A DNA stretch of 64,000 nt. Source: an uncultured bacterium. Its GTDB lineage: Bacteria; Calescibacteriota; Calescibacteriia; Calescibacteriales; Calescibacteriaceae. A program made the translations under genes and the position numbers. The notes below the pieces were generated by a model that made no database searches, was not told where the DNA came from, and saw only the letters and a program-made list of their open reading frames with translations. The stretch covers positions 62,001 through 126,000 of the forward strand of contig CALHPK010000001.1 of assembly GCA_938036315.1 (NCBI GenBank), written 5' to 3'. Each line of letters begins with the position of its first letter. Within the stretch, counting starts at the first letter, position 1. Of this stretch, positions 20,180 to 29,700 are shown one piece after another.

Positions 20180-21694
20180 ATGCTTGAATGGATCACAAGG
20201 TACAAAAGCGAAAGAATGATAAAGCTTTGGAGTGATGAAGAAAAATACAAAATATGGAAGGAGATAGAAGTCGCAGTTTTAGATGGGTGGGCAAAATTAG
20301 GTGTTGTGCCTTACGAGGCTGTAGAGGAGCTCAAAAAGGTTCAAATCAAACCCGAAGAGGTCAAAAATGAAGAGATCAAAACTCGACACGAAGTAACAGC
20401 GTTTGTGAAAGTTCTGGAAAACAAAATACCTAAAAAGTACGCAAAATTTGTTCACCTTGGAATTACATCCTCTGATATAATGGATACAGCCTTTTCAATC
20501 CAGATCAAAAGGGCTTGCAGAATTATAAGAGAAGGAACGCAAGCTGTAGAAAAAGTTCTTTTAGATCTGGCTGAGAAATACAAAAATCTTCAGGCAGTAG
20601 GTAGAACTCACGGCATACAGGCTGAGCCGATGCCATTTGGACTCAAATTCTTATCACACTACGCTGAGTTCAGAAGAGTAACCAGAAAACTTATCTTAGC
20701 GGAGGAAGAAGTAAGCTACGGGAAAATATCTGGAGCTGTTGGAATCTACAATACAATTCCTCCAGAAATAGAGGAATATGTCCTTTCGAAACTTGGACTG
20801 AATCCCGAACCTATAGCTACTCAGGTTGTTCCTCGCGACAGGTATGCTTTTTTCATCTTGGTTCTATCTTTACTTGCATCGGCAATAGAAAGAATGGCTC
20901 TGAACCTCAGGCTATACCAGATATCAGAAATTGATGAAGTAAGGGAACCCTTTGGTGAGGGTCAAACTGGTTCATCAATTATGCCACACAAAAAAAATCC
21001 GGTTTTATCTGAAAACCTCTGTGGGATAGCAAGGGTTATAAGATCTACAGCTACTGTAGCTTTAGAGAATATAGCATTATTTATGGAAAGAGATATTTCC
21101 CACTCATCCGCCGAGAGGATCACCTTCCCACAAGTTTGCATTCTTTCAGACTTTGCTCTTATGAGATTAAAACTGCTTCTTGAAGGGCTATTCATAAACG
21201 AAGAAAAAATAAAGGAAAATTTTGAAAATTCAAAGGGGCTAATTCTTTCATCGAAAATTCTCCTTGAACTTGTATTGCAAGGAATGGACAGAGAAGAGGC
21301 TTACAAAATAATTCAAGAAGCATCATTTCAGGTTATAGATAAAAAATTTCCAGATCTCAAAACTGCAATTTACTCAATCTTACAAAAACAAGATAGAAAA
21401 CTTGCTGAAAACATAAAGAGCAAATTCGAAGAATTTACGTACTCACCTTACATCAAAAATATATACGAAAGGGTATCCACACCTATAGTTGAGTTGAAGG
21501 TTAGAAAGAAAAGAGAAGTTTTTGACCCAGAGGGCAAGGCTATAGCCGACAGACTGCGCAAACTCGGGTATGATGTAAAAGATGTAAGAGTTGGAAAAAC
21601 CTACAAAGTATACACTAAAGCAGACTACGAATCTTTCAAAGATATATTTTTCAACCCCTTAATAGAGGAGGTATCAATACAACTGGAAGGCTAA
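20180..21694 (+). CDS. purB: Adenylosuccinate lyase fused to a C-terminal PurS domain
   Basis: Residues 1 to about 430 are adenylosuccinate lyase, which releases fumarate at two steps of purine synthesis. They include TRYKSERM at the N-terminus, GITSSDIMDTA, a VGRTHGIQAEPMPFG block and the superfamily signature GSSIMPHKKNP at 264-274. Ordinary PurB proteins end near 430; this one has 504 residues. From about 436 the sequence (VELKVRKKREVFDPEGKAI, then LGYDVKDVRVGKTY, FFNPLIEEVSIQ) matches the whole of PurS, the roughly 80-residue subunit of the PurL/PurQ/PurS FGAM synthetase. No stop or start codon separates the two parts. purQ and purL are not in the window. A PurS function for the tail is inferred from motif similarity. 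Confidence 0.92.
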   Translation: MLEWITRYKSERMIKLWSDEEKYKIWKEIEVAVLDGWAKLGVVPYEAVEELKKVQIKPEEVKNEEIKTRHEVTAFVKVLENKIPKKYAKFVHLGITSSDIMDTAFSIQIKRACRIIREGTQAVEKVLLDLAEKYKNLQAVGRTHGIQAEPMPFGLKFLSHYAEFRRVTRKLILAEEEVSYGKISGAVGIYNTIPPEIEEYVLSKLGLNPEPIATQVVPRDRYAFFILVLSLLASAIERMALNLRLYQISEIDEVREPFGEGQTGSSIMPHKKNPVLSENLCGIARVIRSTATVALENIALFMERDISHSSAERITFPQVCILSDFALMRLKLLLEGLFINEEKIKENFENSKGLILSSKILLELVLQGMDREEAYKIIQEASFQVIDKKFPDLKTAIYSILQKQDRKLAENIKSKFEEFTYSPYIKNIYERVSTPIVELKVRKKREVFDPEGKAIADRLRKLGYDVKDVRVGKTYKVYTKADYESFKDIFFNPLIEEVSIQLEG

Positions 21695-21704
21695 AGCTAA
21701 AGAA

Positions 21705-21740
21705 ATGGTTAAAATTATATCAATGGTTAAAATTATATCA
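21705..21740 (+). repeat. 18-bp perfect tandem duplication at a gene start
   Basis: ATGGTTAAAATTATATCA occurs twice (21705-21722, 21723-21740) and is followed by a third ATG at 21741. Because the unit is six codons long and begins with ATG, it creates two extra in-frame start codons and the repeated peptide MVKIIS in front of the pilin-like leader. Confidence 0.95.
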
Positions 21741-22112
21741 ATGAAAGTAAAGTCACTGACACTAATTGAGGTTTTGGTCGCCATATGGATACTTGGTGTG
21801 ACACTTGTTGCAATAGTTGGAATAAACATAAACAATCTAAAGTTTGCAAGGAGCATAGACGAACAAACTCAAGCAATATTTATAGCACTCAATCAATCTT
21901 CAGAAGGATACATAATGAAAAAATACAATGTTGATATTCCCAGAACCGAGATTTCTCAGAATTTTAGGGTTGAGTTTAATGTTTTTGACCTGCAATCTGT
22001 TCCCTTAATATCTGCTCTTTTATCGGAGATAAAATTTCCTGCTATTCCTCTTATAACAGTATATACCCCTTCGGAAAAGAAGGTTGAAGTTTTTGGTAAG
22101 CCAAATCCGTAA
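21705..22112 (+). CDS. Type II secretion/type IV pilus minor pseudopilin (GspI-like)
   Basis: The N-terminal region reads MKVKSLTLIEVLVAIWILG, a class III prepilin signal. It is a short basic leader, then LTLIEVLVA with the conserved Glu at mature position 5, then a hydrophobic helix. The residue before the cleavage point is Ser instead of the usual Gly. Such proteins are processed by PilD-type peptidase and form the tip or shaft of type II secretion or type IV pilus pseudopili; TLIEVLVA is most like GspI. The true start may be the ATG at 21741, giving a normal five-residue leader, because the two earlier ATGs lie in a tandem duplication. None of the three has a strong ribosome-binding site. 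It begins 10 bp after purB-purS, and no other secretion gene is nearby. Confidence 0.7.
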   Translation: MVKIISMVKIISMKVKSLTLIEVLVAIWILGVTLVAIVGININNLKFARSIDEQTQAIFIALNQSSEGYIMKKYNVDIPRTEISQNFRVEFNVFDLQSVPLISALLSEIKFPAIPLITVYTPSEKKVEVFGKPNP

Positions 22113-22213
22113 AATTAAAATTATAACGGTTAAGCAAATAACAAATAAAACGGCTAAATAACCGGTAAATATAAATAAATAAATAAACAAACAATTTGTA
22201 CCGTAAGTAACCG

Positions 22214-23188
22214 ATGAAGGTTATGGTTACAGGCTGTGCTGGTTTCATAGGCTCTTTTGTCGCAAAGAGACTATGCGAACAAGGTTTCTCCGTCCTGGGA
22301 GTAGATGACCTCAATGATTACTATGACGTGAAACTAAAAATGTGGAGACTGGACATTCTCAAACAATATAAAAACTTCTCATTTCACCTTTGCGACATAT
22401 CCAAAGACCAGATCAGAAGTGACTTGAAGGGAGAAAAGTTCTCAGTAATATATAATCTTGGAGCCAGAGCGGGGGTCAGGGCAAGCATAAAAAATCCAAA
22501 AGCATATATAGACACAAATATAATCGGAACCCTGAATCTTCTTGACCTGTGCATTACAGAGGGAATAGAAAAATTTGTTCTAGCATCTACATCAAGCGTG
22601 TACGCAGGATGCAGACCTCCTTTCTCAGAAGATTCAAACACAGATTTTGTACTCTCTCCTTACGCAGCATCAAAAAAAGGAGCAGAAATCCTAGCTCACT
22701 CCTACCACCGCCTATACAAAATAGATGTTACCATTCTAAGATATTTCACAGTCTACGGTCCATATGGAAGACCAGATATGAGCATATTCAGATTTGTGAA
22801 AAACATAATGGAAGGTAAGCCAATTGAAATCTTTGGAACTGGAAAACAAAAGAGGGACTTCACATATATAGATGATATAGTGGAGGGGACAATAAGAGCG
22901 TCAAAAAAGTTAGGCTTTGAAATAATAAACCTTGGAAACAACAGACCAGTAGAGCTTATGTATGTCGTCTCACTTATTGAAAATTATCTTGGGAGAAAAG
23001 CTGAAATAATATTCAGAGAGGAAAACCCAGCTGATCTCCCAGAAACACATGCAGAAATATCAAAGGCTCAAAGAATCCTTGGCTGGAGACCTAAAATATC
23101 AATTGAAGAAGGCATAAAGAAAACCTGCGAATGGTTTCTGGAAAACAAAAAAATGATAGAAACAATAAGCACACAAGAGAAAATATAA
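22214..23188 (+). CDS. NAD-dependent nucleotide-sugar epimerase, UDP-glucuronate 4-epimerase-like
   Basis: This is an extended short-chain dehydrogenase/reductase. It has the NAD-binding TGCAGFIGSFVAKRL at residues 6-20, then VDDLNDYYDVKLK, ARAGVRASIKNP and the catalytic PYAASKKGAE with Tyr-x-x-x-Lys. GPYGRPDMS and RDFTYIDDIVEG follow. The NDYYDVKLK and AGVR-S motifs are typical of UDP-glucuronate 4-epimerases (CapI/GAE type), which make UDP-galacturonate for surface polysaccharides. dTDP-glucose dehydratase or a UDP-GlcNAc epimerase is less likely. The length of 324 residues is normal. It sits 16 bp ahead of rsmD. Confidence 0.85.
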   Translation: MKVMVTGCAGFIGSFVAKRLCEQGFSVLGVDDLNDYYDVKLKMWRLDILKQYKNFSFHLCDISKDQIRSDLKGEKFSVIYNLGARAGVRASIKNPKAYIDTNIIGTLNLLDLCITEGIEKFVLASTSSVYAGCRPPFSEDSNTDFVLSPYAASKKGAEILAHSYHRLYKIDVTILRYFTVYGPYGRPDMSIFRFVKNIMEGKPIEIFGTGKQKRDFTYIDDIVEGTIRASKKLGFEIINLGNNRPVELMYVVSLIENYLGRKAEIIFREENPADLPETHAEISKAQRILGWRPKISIEEGIKKTCEWFLENKKMIETISTQEKI

Positions 23189-23203
23189 AGGCGGTACACT
23201 GAA

Positions 23204-23764
23204 GTGGGATTTCTCAGAATTGAAGGCGGAACACTCAAAGGGAGATTTATCAAATTTGATGATACAGGATCCGTCAGACCACTCACATCACTCATAAGAA
23301 AAGCTATATTCGATACAATAAACATCCAGAACTTAACCGTAGTGGATCTATTTGCTGGAACGGGTATATTTGGTTTCGAGGCGTTATCACGAGGTGCAAA
23401 ATTCGTCCTGTTTATCGAAAAGCAAAAATCTCTTTGCAAAAATATAAGAGAAAATCTCAAAAATTTAGGACTCGAAAACTCAGCAGATATAATATGTTCC
23501 GAATCTGAAAGTGCTCTGAAAAAATTATCCCAACAAAGATTCGATCTAGTATTTTTAGACCCTCCGTTCAACTACGAAATAACCCAAAAATTAGCCAACA
23601 GTGTACTTGAAATATCAACATGGCTCACAATATTAAGAAGAAGGAAAGGGGAAGATGAGAATTACTACTGTAGCCTGTTCAACGCAAAAAGTGTAAAAAT
23701 AAAACATTATGCAGATTCCACTATATTTTTCTTCTTCACACAAAAAACACAGTCACCGCTGTAG
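23204..23764 (+). CDS. rsmD: 16S rRNA (guanine966-N2)-methyltransferase RsmD
   Basis: RsmD methylates G966 of 16S rRNA in the assembled small subunit. The protein opens with LRIEGGTLKGR, then VRPLTSLIRKAIFD, the SAM-binding motif VVDLFAGTGIFGFEALSRGA and the catalytic LDPPF (family DPPY/F). At 186 residues it has the usual length. The start is GTG at 23204, fixed by the short gap to the preceding gene and by the family N-terminus. The C-terminal third, where homologues carry a short beta region, is less conserved. An imperfectly supported hairpin (CGCTGT, four-base loop, ACAGCG at 23757-23772) spans the stop codon but has no T-run after it. Confidence 0.93.
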   Translation: MGFLRIEGGTLKGRFIKFDDTGSVRPLTSLIRKAIFDTINIQNLTVVDLFAGTGIFGFEALSRGAKFVLFIEKQKSLCKNIRENLKNLGLENSADIICSESESALKKLSQQRFDLVFLDPPFNYEITQKLANSVLEISTWLTILRRRKGEDENYYCSLFNAKSVKIKHYADSTIFFFFTQKTQSPL

Positions 23765-23851
23765 TCACAGCGTACAACTACAAAATCCTACAAAACAAAG
23801 TAAGATAGCTGGAAATTGCACTTTTGCAGTTAAAAATTGGTAACTTAGAAC

Positions 23852-25981
23852 GTGGAAATTATCACAGTCAGGGAATCAAAAGATCTGAGTAAACTTCCAC
23901 CCCCTGGGAAAAACTATCTGTTCTTTGAGAAAAGCTTATATCTCAAACAGCATGAGGATAACCCCACAATGTGGCATCCTTGGTGTAAAGAAGCATTTGA
24001 AAAGGCAAAGTATGAAAACAAGCTGATATTCGTATCAATAGGATACTCAACTTGTCACTGGTGCCATGTGATGGAAAGGGAAAGCTTCTCAAATAGAGAA
24101 ATTGCAGAGCTTATAAATAGGCATTTCATACCCATAAAGATAGATAGAGAAGAAAGACCAGATCTTGATAGGATATTTATGTCAATCTGTGAGGTAACTA
24201 TAAGAAATTGCGGATGGCCACTTAATGTAATTCTCACCCCCGATGGTTTCCCAATCTTTGTCGCAACATATATCCCACCTGAATCAAGAGGGAATATAAT
24301 GGGTATGAAGGAGCTCATCCCTAAAATAGTTGAGGTCTGGGAAAAAGAAAAAGAAAAAGCCTACAATGTTGGCAGAAAAATAATAGATGCTATAAAAGAG
24401 TTAAAAGAGCATGTCAGAAAATCATCAGTGTTTCCCTCCCCATATCCAGATATCCTTGAATATGCGTTCTCTAACATAAAAGAATATTTCGATCCAGAGT
24501 ATGGCGGATTCGGATTTGGCATGAAGTTCCCCAACGCCACAACACTGCTTTTTCTTATGTCCTACTACAAAAGGAGGAAAAACCCAGAGGCTCTCTATAT
24601 GGTCGAGAAAACCCTGCAAAATATGTGCGAAGGAGGAATATATGACCACATAGGAGGAGGCTTCCACAGATATACCGTCGATAGAAGATGGTTCCAGCCA
24701 CACTTTGAGAAAATGCTGTATGATCAGGCAATGATGATATGGGTACTGAGCTCAGCATATCAGCTCACAAAAAATCCTATATTCAAAGACAAAACTTACG
24801 GAACAGTAAACTACATACTTGAGAACCTACATGATAAAACTACCGGTGGATTTTTCACATCGCAAGACGCAGAAAGTAACGGAGAAGAAGGTAAATATTA
24901 CCTATGGACACATGAAGAGATTAAGAACATTATCAAAGACGATTTAGAAACCGAGATATTTGAAAGATATTTTGGAATATCTCCATATGGTAACTGTCCA
25001 GAACCAGGATTTAGCCAGAAGAATATAATTCATATAGCATCAAAAATTGAAAAATTAGAAAAGGCATTTGGGTTAAGCAAGGAAAAGATACAGGAGATAA
25101 TCAGAACTGGGATCTCAAAACTGAAAGCAGAAAGAGATAAAAGAATCCCCCCGCATATAGACACGAAGATACTGACCGATACAAATTCTCTGATGGTTAT
25201 CGCGCTAAGCCGAGCTTGTGGAGCTTTCAAAGACCAAAAACTAAAGAACATTGCTAAAAGATGCATAGACTTTATATTACAAAGTACTGTAAAAGATGGG
25301 GAAGTTTTCCACGCATTTTATGATGGGGAGATAAAGGTTCTCGGAACACTTGAAGATTACGCATCTGTTGCCCTCGCCCTCTTTGAAATATACTTTACAA
25401 CATTTGAAGAAAAATATCTAGAAAAAGCTATGGAACTTAGCAATAAGATGATCGAGAAATTCTGGGGAGAAAATGGGTTTTCTTTGCAACAGAAAAATTC
25501 TGATTTTGTTTTTATAAAAATAAAAGATTTATTTGATTCAGCAGTCCCATCAGCAGTTTCATCAGCAATATTAGCTTTACTTTATGCTTGGAAAATCTCA
25601 GGAGAAAAAAGGTTCAAAGAAATTGCAGAAGAAGAAATCAAATTCGATCTTGAAAAAGCTCTGTCGTTCCCAGTAAACTACGCGTTCTTCTTCTACGCAG
25701 TAGATTTCTATTTAGGTCCAACTTATGAAATAGTATTTACCGCCAATTCAAAGGAAGAAGCATTCCCACTCATTGAAGAACTATTATCAAGATATGTTCC
25801 ACAGAAAATTATCTTACTCATCGATAAGGAATCAAAAGATAAAATTTCAAAAATATCTCCATTTGTAAAAGAGTTCGAGATAAAAGATGAAAGCCCCAAA
25901 GTTTTTGTATGTCAAGAAGGTATGTGTAAAACCCCAGCCACCGATAAAATTGAGATGCTGAAAAACATCGGAGAAATGTAG
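23852..25981 (+). CDS. DUF255 thioredoxin-domain protein (YyaL/SPATA20 family)
   Basis: The N-terminal thioredoxin-like domain is unmistakable: [17 protein letters not shown], then [18 protein letters not shown] with C68 and C71, [10 protein letters not shown], and [12 protein letters not shown]. The rest of the 709 residues resembles an alpha/alpha-toroid of the six-hairpin glycosidase type ([42 protein letters not shown]). The family is widespread in bacteria, archaea and animals; its biochemical role is not settled. The start is GTG at 23852, which places the conserved N-terminal motif about 30 residues in, as in homologues. It lies 87 bp after rsmD in a gap with no clear signal. Confidence 0.92.
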   Translation: MEIITVRESKDLSKLPPPGKNYLFFEKSLYLKQHEDNPTMWHPWCKEAFEKAKYENKLIFVSIGYSTCHWCHVMERESFSNREIAELINRHFIPIKIDREERPDLDRIFMSICEVTIRNCGWPLNVILTPDGFPIFVATYIPPESRGNIMGMKELIPKIVEVWEKEKEKAYNVGRKIIDAIKELKEHVRKSSVFPSPYPDILEYAFSNIKEYFDPEYGGFGFGMKFPNATTLLFLMSYYKRRKNPEALYMVEKTLQNMCEGGIYDHIGGGFHRYTVDRRWFQPHFEKMLYDQAMMIWVLSSAYQLTKNPIFKDKTYGTVNYILENLHDKTTGGFFTSQDAESNGEEGKYYLWTHEEIKNIIKDDLETEIFERYFGISPYGNCPEPGFSQKNIIHIASKIEKLEKAFGLSKEKIQEIIRTGISKLKAERDKRIPPHIDTKILTDTNSLMVIALSRACGAFKDQKLKNIAKRCIDFILQSTVKDGEVFHAFYDGEIKVLGTLEDYASVALALFEIYFTTFEEKYLEKAMELSNKMIEKFWGENGFSLQQKNSDFVFIKIKDLFDSAVPSAVSSAILALLYAWKISGEKRFKEIAEEEIKFDLEKALSFPVNYAFFFYAVDFYLGPTYEIVFTANSKEEAFPLIEELLSRYVPQKIILLIDKESKDKISKISPFVKEFEIKDESPKVFVCQEGMCKTPATDKIEMLKNIGEM

Positions 25982-26022
25982 AATAATTTAACATAGGCTC
26001 TGATATAAAAGCAATATAAGCG

Positions 26023-26781
26023 TTACCTTATCTTAAATTTTCCTCTTCTGTAATCTGACATTTTTTCCCCGTCGTAATACCATACACGCCAAAAATAAAC
26101 ACCTGAAATTGGCTTTATACTCACCCGACTTGGTAAGAATCTATTCTCGGACACCTCGGCAAATAAGACAGGATTCTGGAAATTTTCATCTAAAGCTATC
26201 TCAACAAAATACTTTTTAGCAGATTCAACCGAAAGCCAGGAAAAATAAAATGTTGAAAATTCATCGCTATCCCGTGGAAACACAACTGAAGGAGCAGATG
26301 GCAATGTATAAATCCCTTTCTCATTTACTCCGGTCAGCTTTGTCAGAGTTTTTCCTTTATAGCTTCCTCCCCCTTCAAGTATTTCCACACCAGCTGATGT
26401 AAATCGCACAACAGCTTGGGTCGTCGTAGTAGAGAAAAAACCAAATTCAACTATACAGTTTACAGAAGTGAATTCTACAATACCCAAAACACCGCCCACC
26501 TTCACCCAGAAAGGATTGTTATATCCTCTTTTAGCCTCAATTATGCTAATACTTGAGCCTGGGTAAACTTTAAGTCTGCATACTTGATCAGGTTCTGCAA
26601 ATATAGATATAAAGGTGAAATCCTTTGATGAGATAGAAAGCGGTAATCTTTTCACATTCCATTCTTCCACCCCATCATACACTTGTAAATCAAAGGGCAA
26701 CTTAGGTGCAATAAAGCACCCCATCATAGATAATAGAAAAATGATAAAACTGGCCAAAAACTTCCATTTCAAAATCTTCAT
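26023..26781 (-). CDS. FecR-like lipoprotein with C-terminal beta domain
   Basis: The ATG at 26781 gives a lipoprotein-like signal, MKILKWK, a hydrophobic core and SMMGC with Cys at position 22. A TTG at 26805 is possible but would overlap the preceding gene by 17 bp. The middle carries a FecR-like pattern (SRRG-type beta strands, AGVEILEGGGSYKGKTLTKLTG). A C-terminal segment (FYFSWLSVESAKKYFVEIALDENF, then GVYFWRVWYYDG) is the fibronectin-like domain that often follows FecR in envelope proteins of delta-proteobacteria and spirochaetes. Function is unknown. It directly follows the HYDIN/OmpA gene, so the pair probably forms a transcription unit and may act together at the envelope. Confidence 0.7.
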   Translation of the reverse strand: MKILKWKFLASFIIFLLSMMGCFIAPKLPFDLQVYDGVEEWNVKRLPLSISSKDFTFISIFAEPDQVCRLKVYPGSSISIIEAKRGYNNPFWVKVGGVLGIVEFTSVNCIVEFGFFSTTTTQAVVRFTSAGVEILEGGGSYKGKTLTKLTGVNEKGIYTLPSAPSVVFPRDSDEFSTFYFSWLSVESAKKYFVEIALDENFQNPVLFAEVSENRFLPSRVSIKPISGVYFWRVWYYDGEKMSDYRRGKFKIR

Positions 26782-26788
26782 CAAACAA

Positions 26789-29700
26789 TCATTTTTCACG
26801 AGCAAAAACCTTTATTTCTATTCTTCTACTTTCTGACCAATCTTTCTCTAACCTTGCCTTAGCGGAACCATAACCTATAATCCTTATGGGAATCCTCACT
26901 CCCTTCTTCAGGAGATATTTTCTCACCTCAAGCGCTCTCATATATGAAAGAATTATGTTGAAATCCTCGTCTCCGGTAGGATCTGCATGTCCTTCTATCT
27001 CTATGCTTGCTATTTTATCTGAATTAGAAATTATAATCTCGGCTGCTCTATCTAAAAGAGTAAATGCACCGCGAGGTATCTCCCATCTGCCGACTTCAAA
27101 TTGTGAAGCCGCTGCTTCAATCAGAGGCAATATTCTCTTTTCTATCTCAGTTTCCCTTTTTACTTCCCTTTCTCTAAGCTCCACTAATGACTTCTCTCTT
27201 TCCTTAATTACCTGCTCCAGCAACTTTACTACATAATCATCACCTTCCTCCTCCTTTTCTTTTTCCTTCTTTGTTTTCACCGCCTCTTTCCCTTCTTTCT
27301 TTCCGGCTTCATCTCTGCTTTTTTTCCGATCTTCTGTGGTGCTCTCACTCTTTTTATCTTCACCGTGTGGTTTGCCCCCTTCTCCAGTTATTTCTTTAGC
27401 AATCGCTTCTATCTCCTCAAACGGAACCTTCAGGTTAACCCATACAATTTCATCTGGTTGGAAAGAAATTTCCTTCTCTCTACCATCGACCTGAATTATA
27501 TGAATTCCAGGAACACTGACTACCACTCTCTCCGAAATCAACATTCGGGCTTCATTTGGGGACTTCACTAATATTTTTTTCGATGTTGGAATTCCAGAGC
27601 GATCAAAAAGTGAAATATACGCCTTTGAGGAGCCTCTTTCGAGAGTTATTTCAAGTTTCCTGGTACTGGCAGTAATTGCGAACTTCTCTTCCTTAACAAG
27701 GTAGCCGGGTGAGACCGCTCTGAAGGTCCACTCCCCCTCCGGTAGATTAACTTCGAATTTTCCAGCACTCACCCTTGAGTAAATGCCAATCTCCGGTATG
27801 TATATATACCCTGAATCTACTGGATTACTATCAGAATCAATAACTGAGCCAGAAATTCTTATACGCTTTTCCAGATCAGGACCAATATTATAAGTCAGGA
27901 TACTAAATACACGAAATTTTGGGGTTCCTATCCCTTCGGTTAACCCGAATCCAGCACCACTTCGAATATATAACAGTGGTAGTATCTTATACCCAATTGA
28001 TACTACCGATTCAACAGGAGTGTTTTCTTTTCTTATATTCTCAAAGGGTATTGAAGATAAAGCTTCAAAAGATAGAGAAAAGTCTGAAAAACTGTAAGAA
28101 ACTCCTCCTGAGATTAACCCAGAAGATGACATAGATACATCTCCGATTTGTGTTGGTGAAATATACATCATTCCCAATCCACCCGAGATCATAAGTTCGC
28201 CTCCCATCAGCAAGCTTTTGTACGTTGAGAGGATTGAAACACGAGGAGATACAACGCCATAGCTTGAGAACTCACCGCCAACAGGAATATTTACCACAGG
28301 ATTTATTGCCAGAAAGAACTTTTTCTCAAGGTCTAAAATTTTCCATCGAGCTTCCACTATAGGATCTGCAAACTCAAATTCCTTTTGATTTGCTATTTTC
28401 ATAAGTTGGAAATACAAATTCAACTCAAGATCTTGTAATGTAACATATCCAAGTGATATTCCTCCTGATATAACATACGGTATCATGACTCTGGAATCCA
28501 CTGTTTTAGTACCTTTTAGAACTTTGAGCTTCAAGGGGGTATCAGAGAAATTGAAGAATAAAACCGAGCTGAAAAATCTCTTAGGTCTGAGCTCTGCAGT
28601 TCTTATCACTGAAAAATATCTTACATCCTGAGATAATTTGAAAGCTTGAATATCTACCCCACCAATATCTGCACTAGCTAAATAAGGGGATAGTATTTTC
28701 TTCAGAACCACAGCGACTACAATGATACGAAATAAGTTAGACCTCAATTTTATAACAATGAAGGTAATAACAAACTGAAGTAGAAAACTAAGCATTGCTT
28801 CTGGCGATGACGCTGAGCAAGAGCATCCTCCACCAACTGGAAGAACCTTGAACCTATTCACAGTTCCACTAAGCTTAACTTGAATCTCAGGCTGCCTTGG
28901 ATCATCTGTTATAAACTTTACCACATCTTCAAATCTGCCAAATTTACCCTGGGGAGAAAGGACAAAGCGCAATGAATAAGATGCTCCCGCAGGAATAACA
29001 ATATAGGTTGCCTCAACCGAAAACACCGGCACAGATGGAGGAGTTACCAGAATCTCCACAGGTGCAGAACCAATGTTACTTATAGGGAGAATATATTCAG
29101 TAACTTCATCAATATATATCTGCCCAAAGTCTATTTCGGTTCTCTCAATATAAAGTACTGGAGATCCTCCTATACCACTCAACCCAACTTTTACGATACC
29201 TCTTGTGAGATCACTTGAATAGATAGTAATTTCACCTCGATACTCTTCAAGCCTTGTTGGTAGAAAATATATAGGGACCGCAATCTCTGATTTCTCCTGA
29301 AGCTCAAATTCTTTCTTCTCAATATCCAGTGAGAAAGCTTCTCCAACAATTTCTATCCCTTTGATCTGAAGTGGTAAATTACCTGTGTTTTTCATAATGA
29401 GGGACTTTACAACTTTCTTACCTACGCGCACCCTTCCAAAATCAATTTCGTCATCAACATAAATATGTGAATTAGCTCCTTCTCCTCTTATCTGAACAAC
29501 CACCATAGGAGTGTCCACAGAATTTGATATTATTACCATTGAAGATGTAATCACATCTTCTCTTTGGGGATAGAACTCTACGGATACCGTAATCTGATCA
29601 AAGTAGTTGACAATGGCGGGCAGAGATGGTAGGCGAACATACAGATCTTCATAACTACTTAGTGAAATGGAAGCTACATAAAGCGGATCTACACCAATAT

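Noticed and set aside
23757-23772. Hairpin at the rsmD stop considered as a terminator
   Set aside because: A six-bp stem without a following T-run; too weak to list as a terminator.
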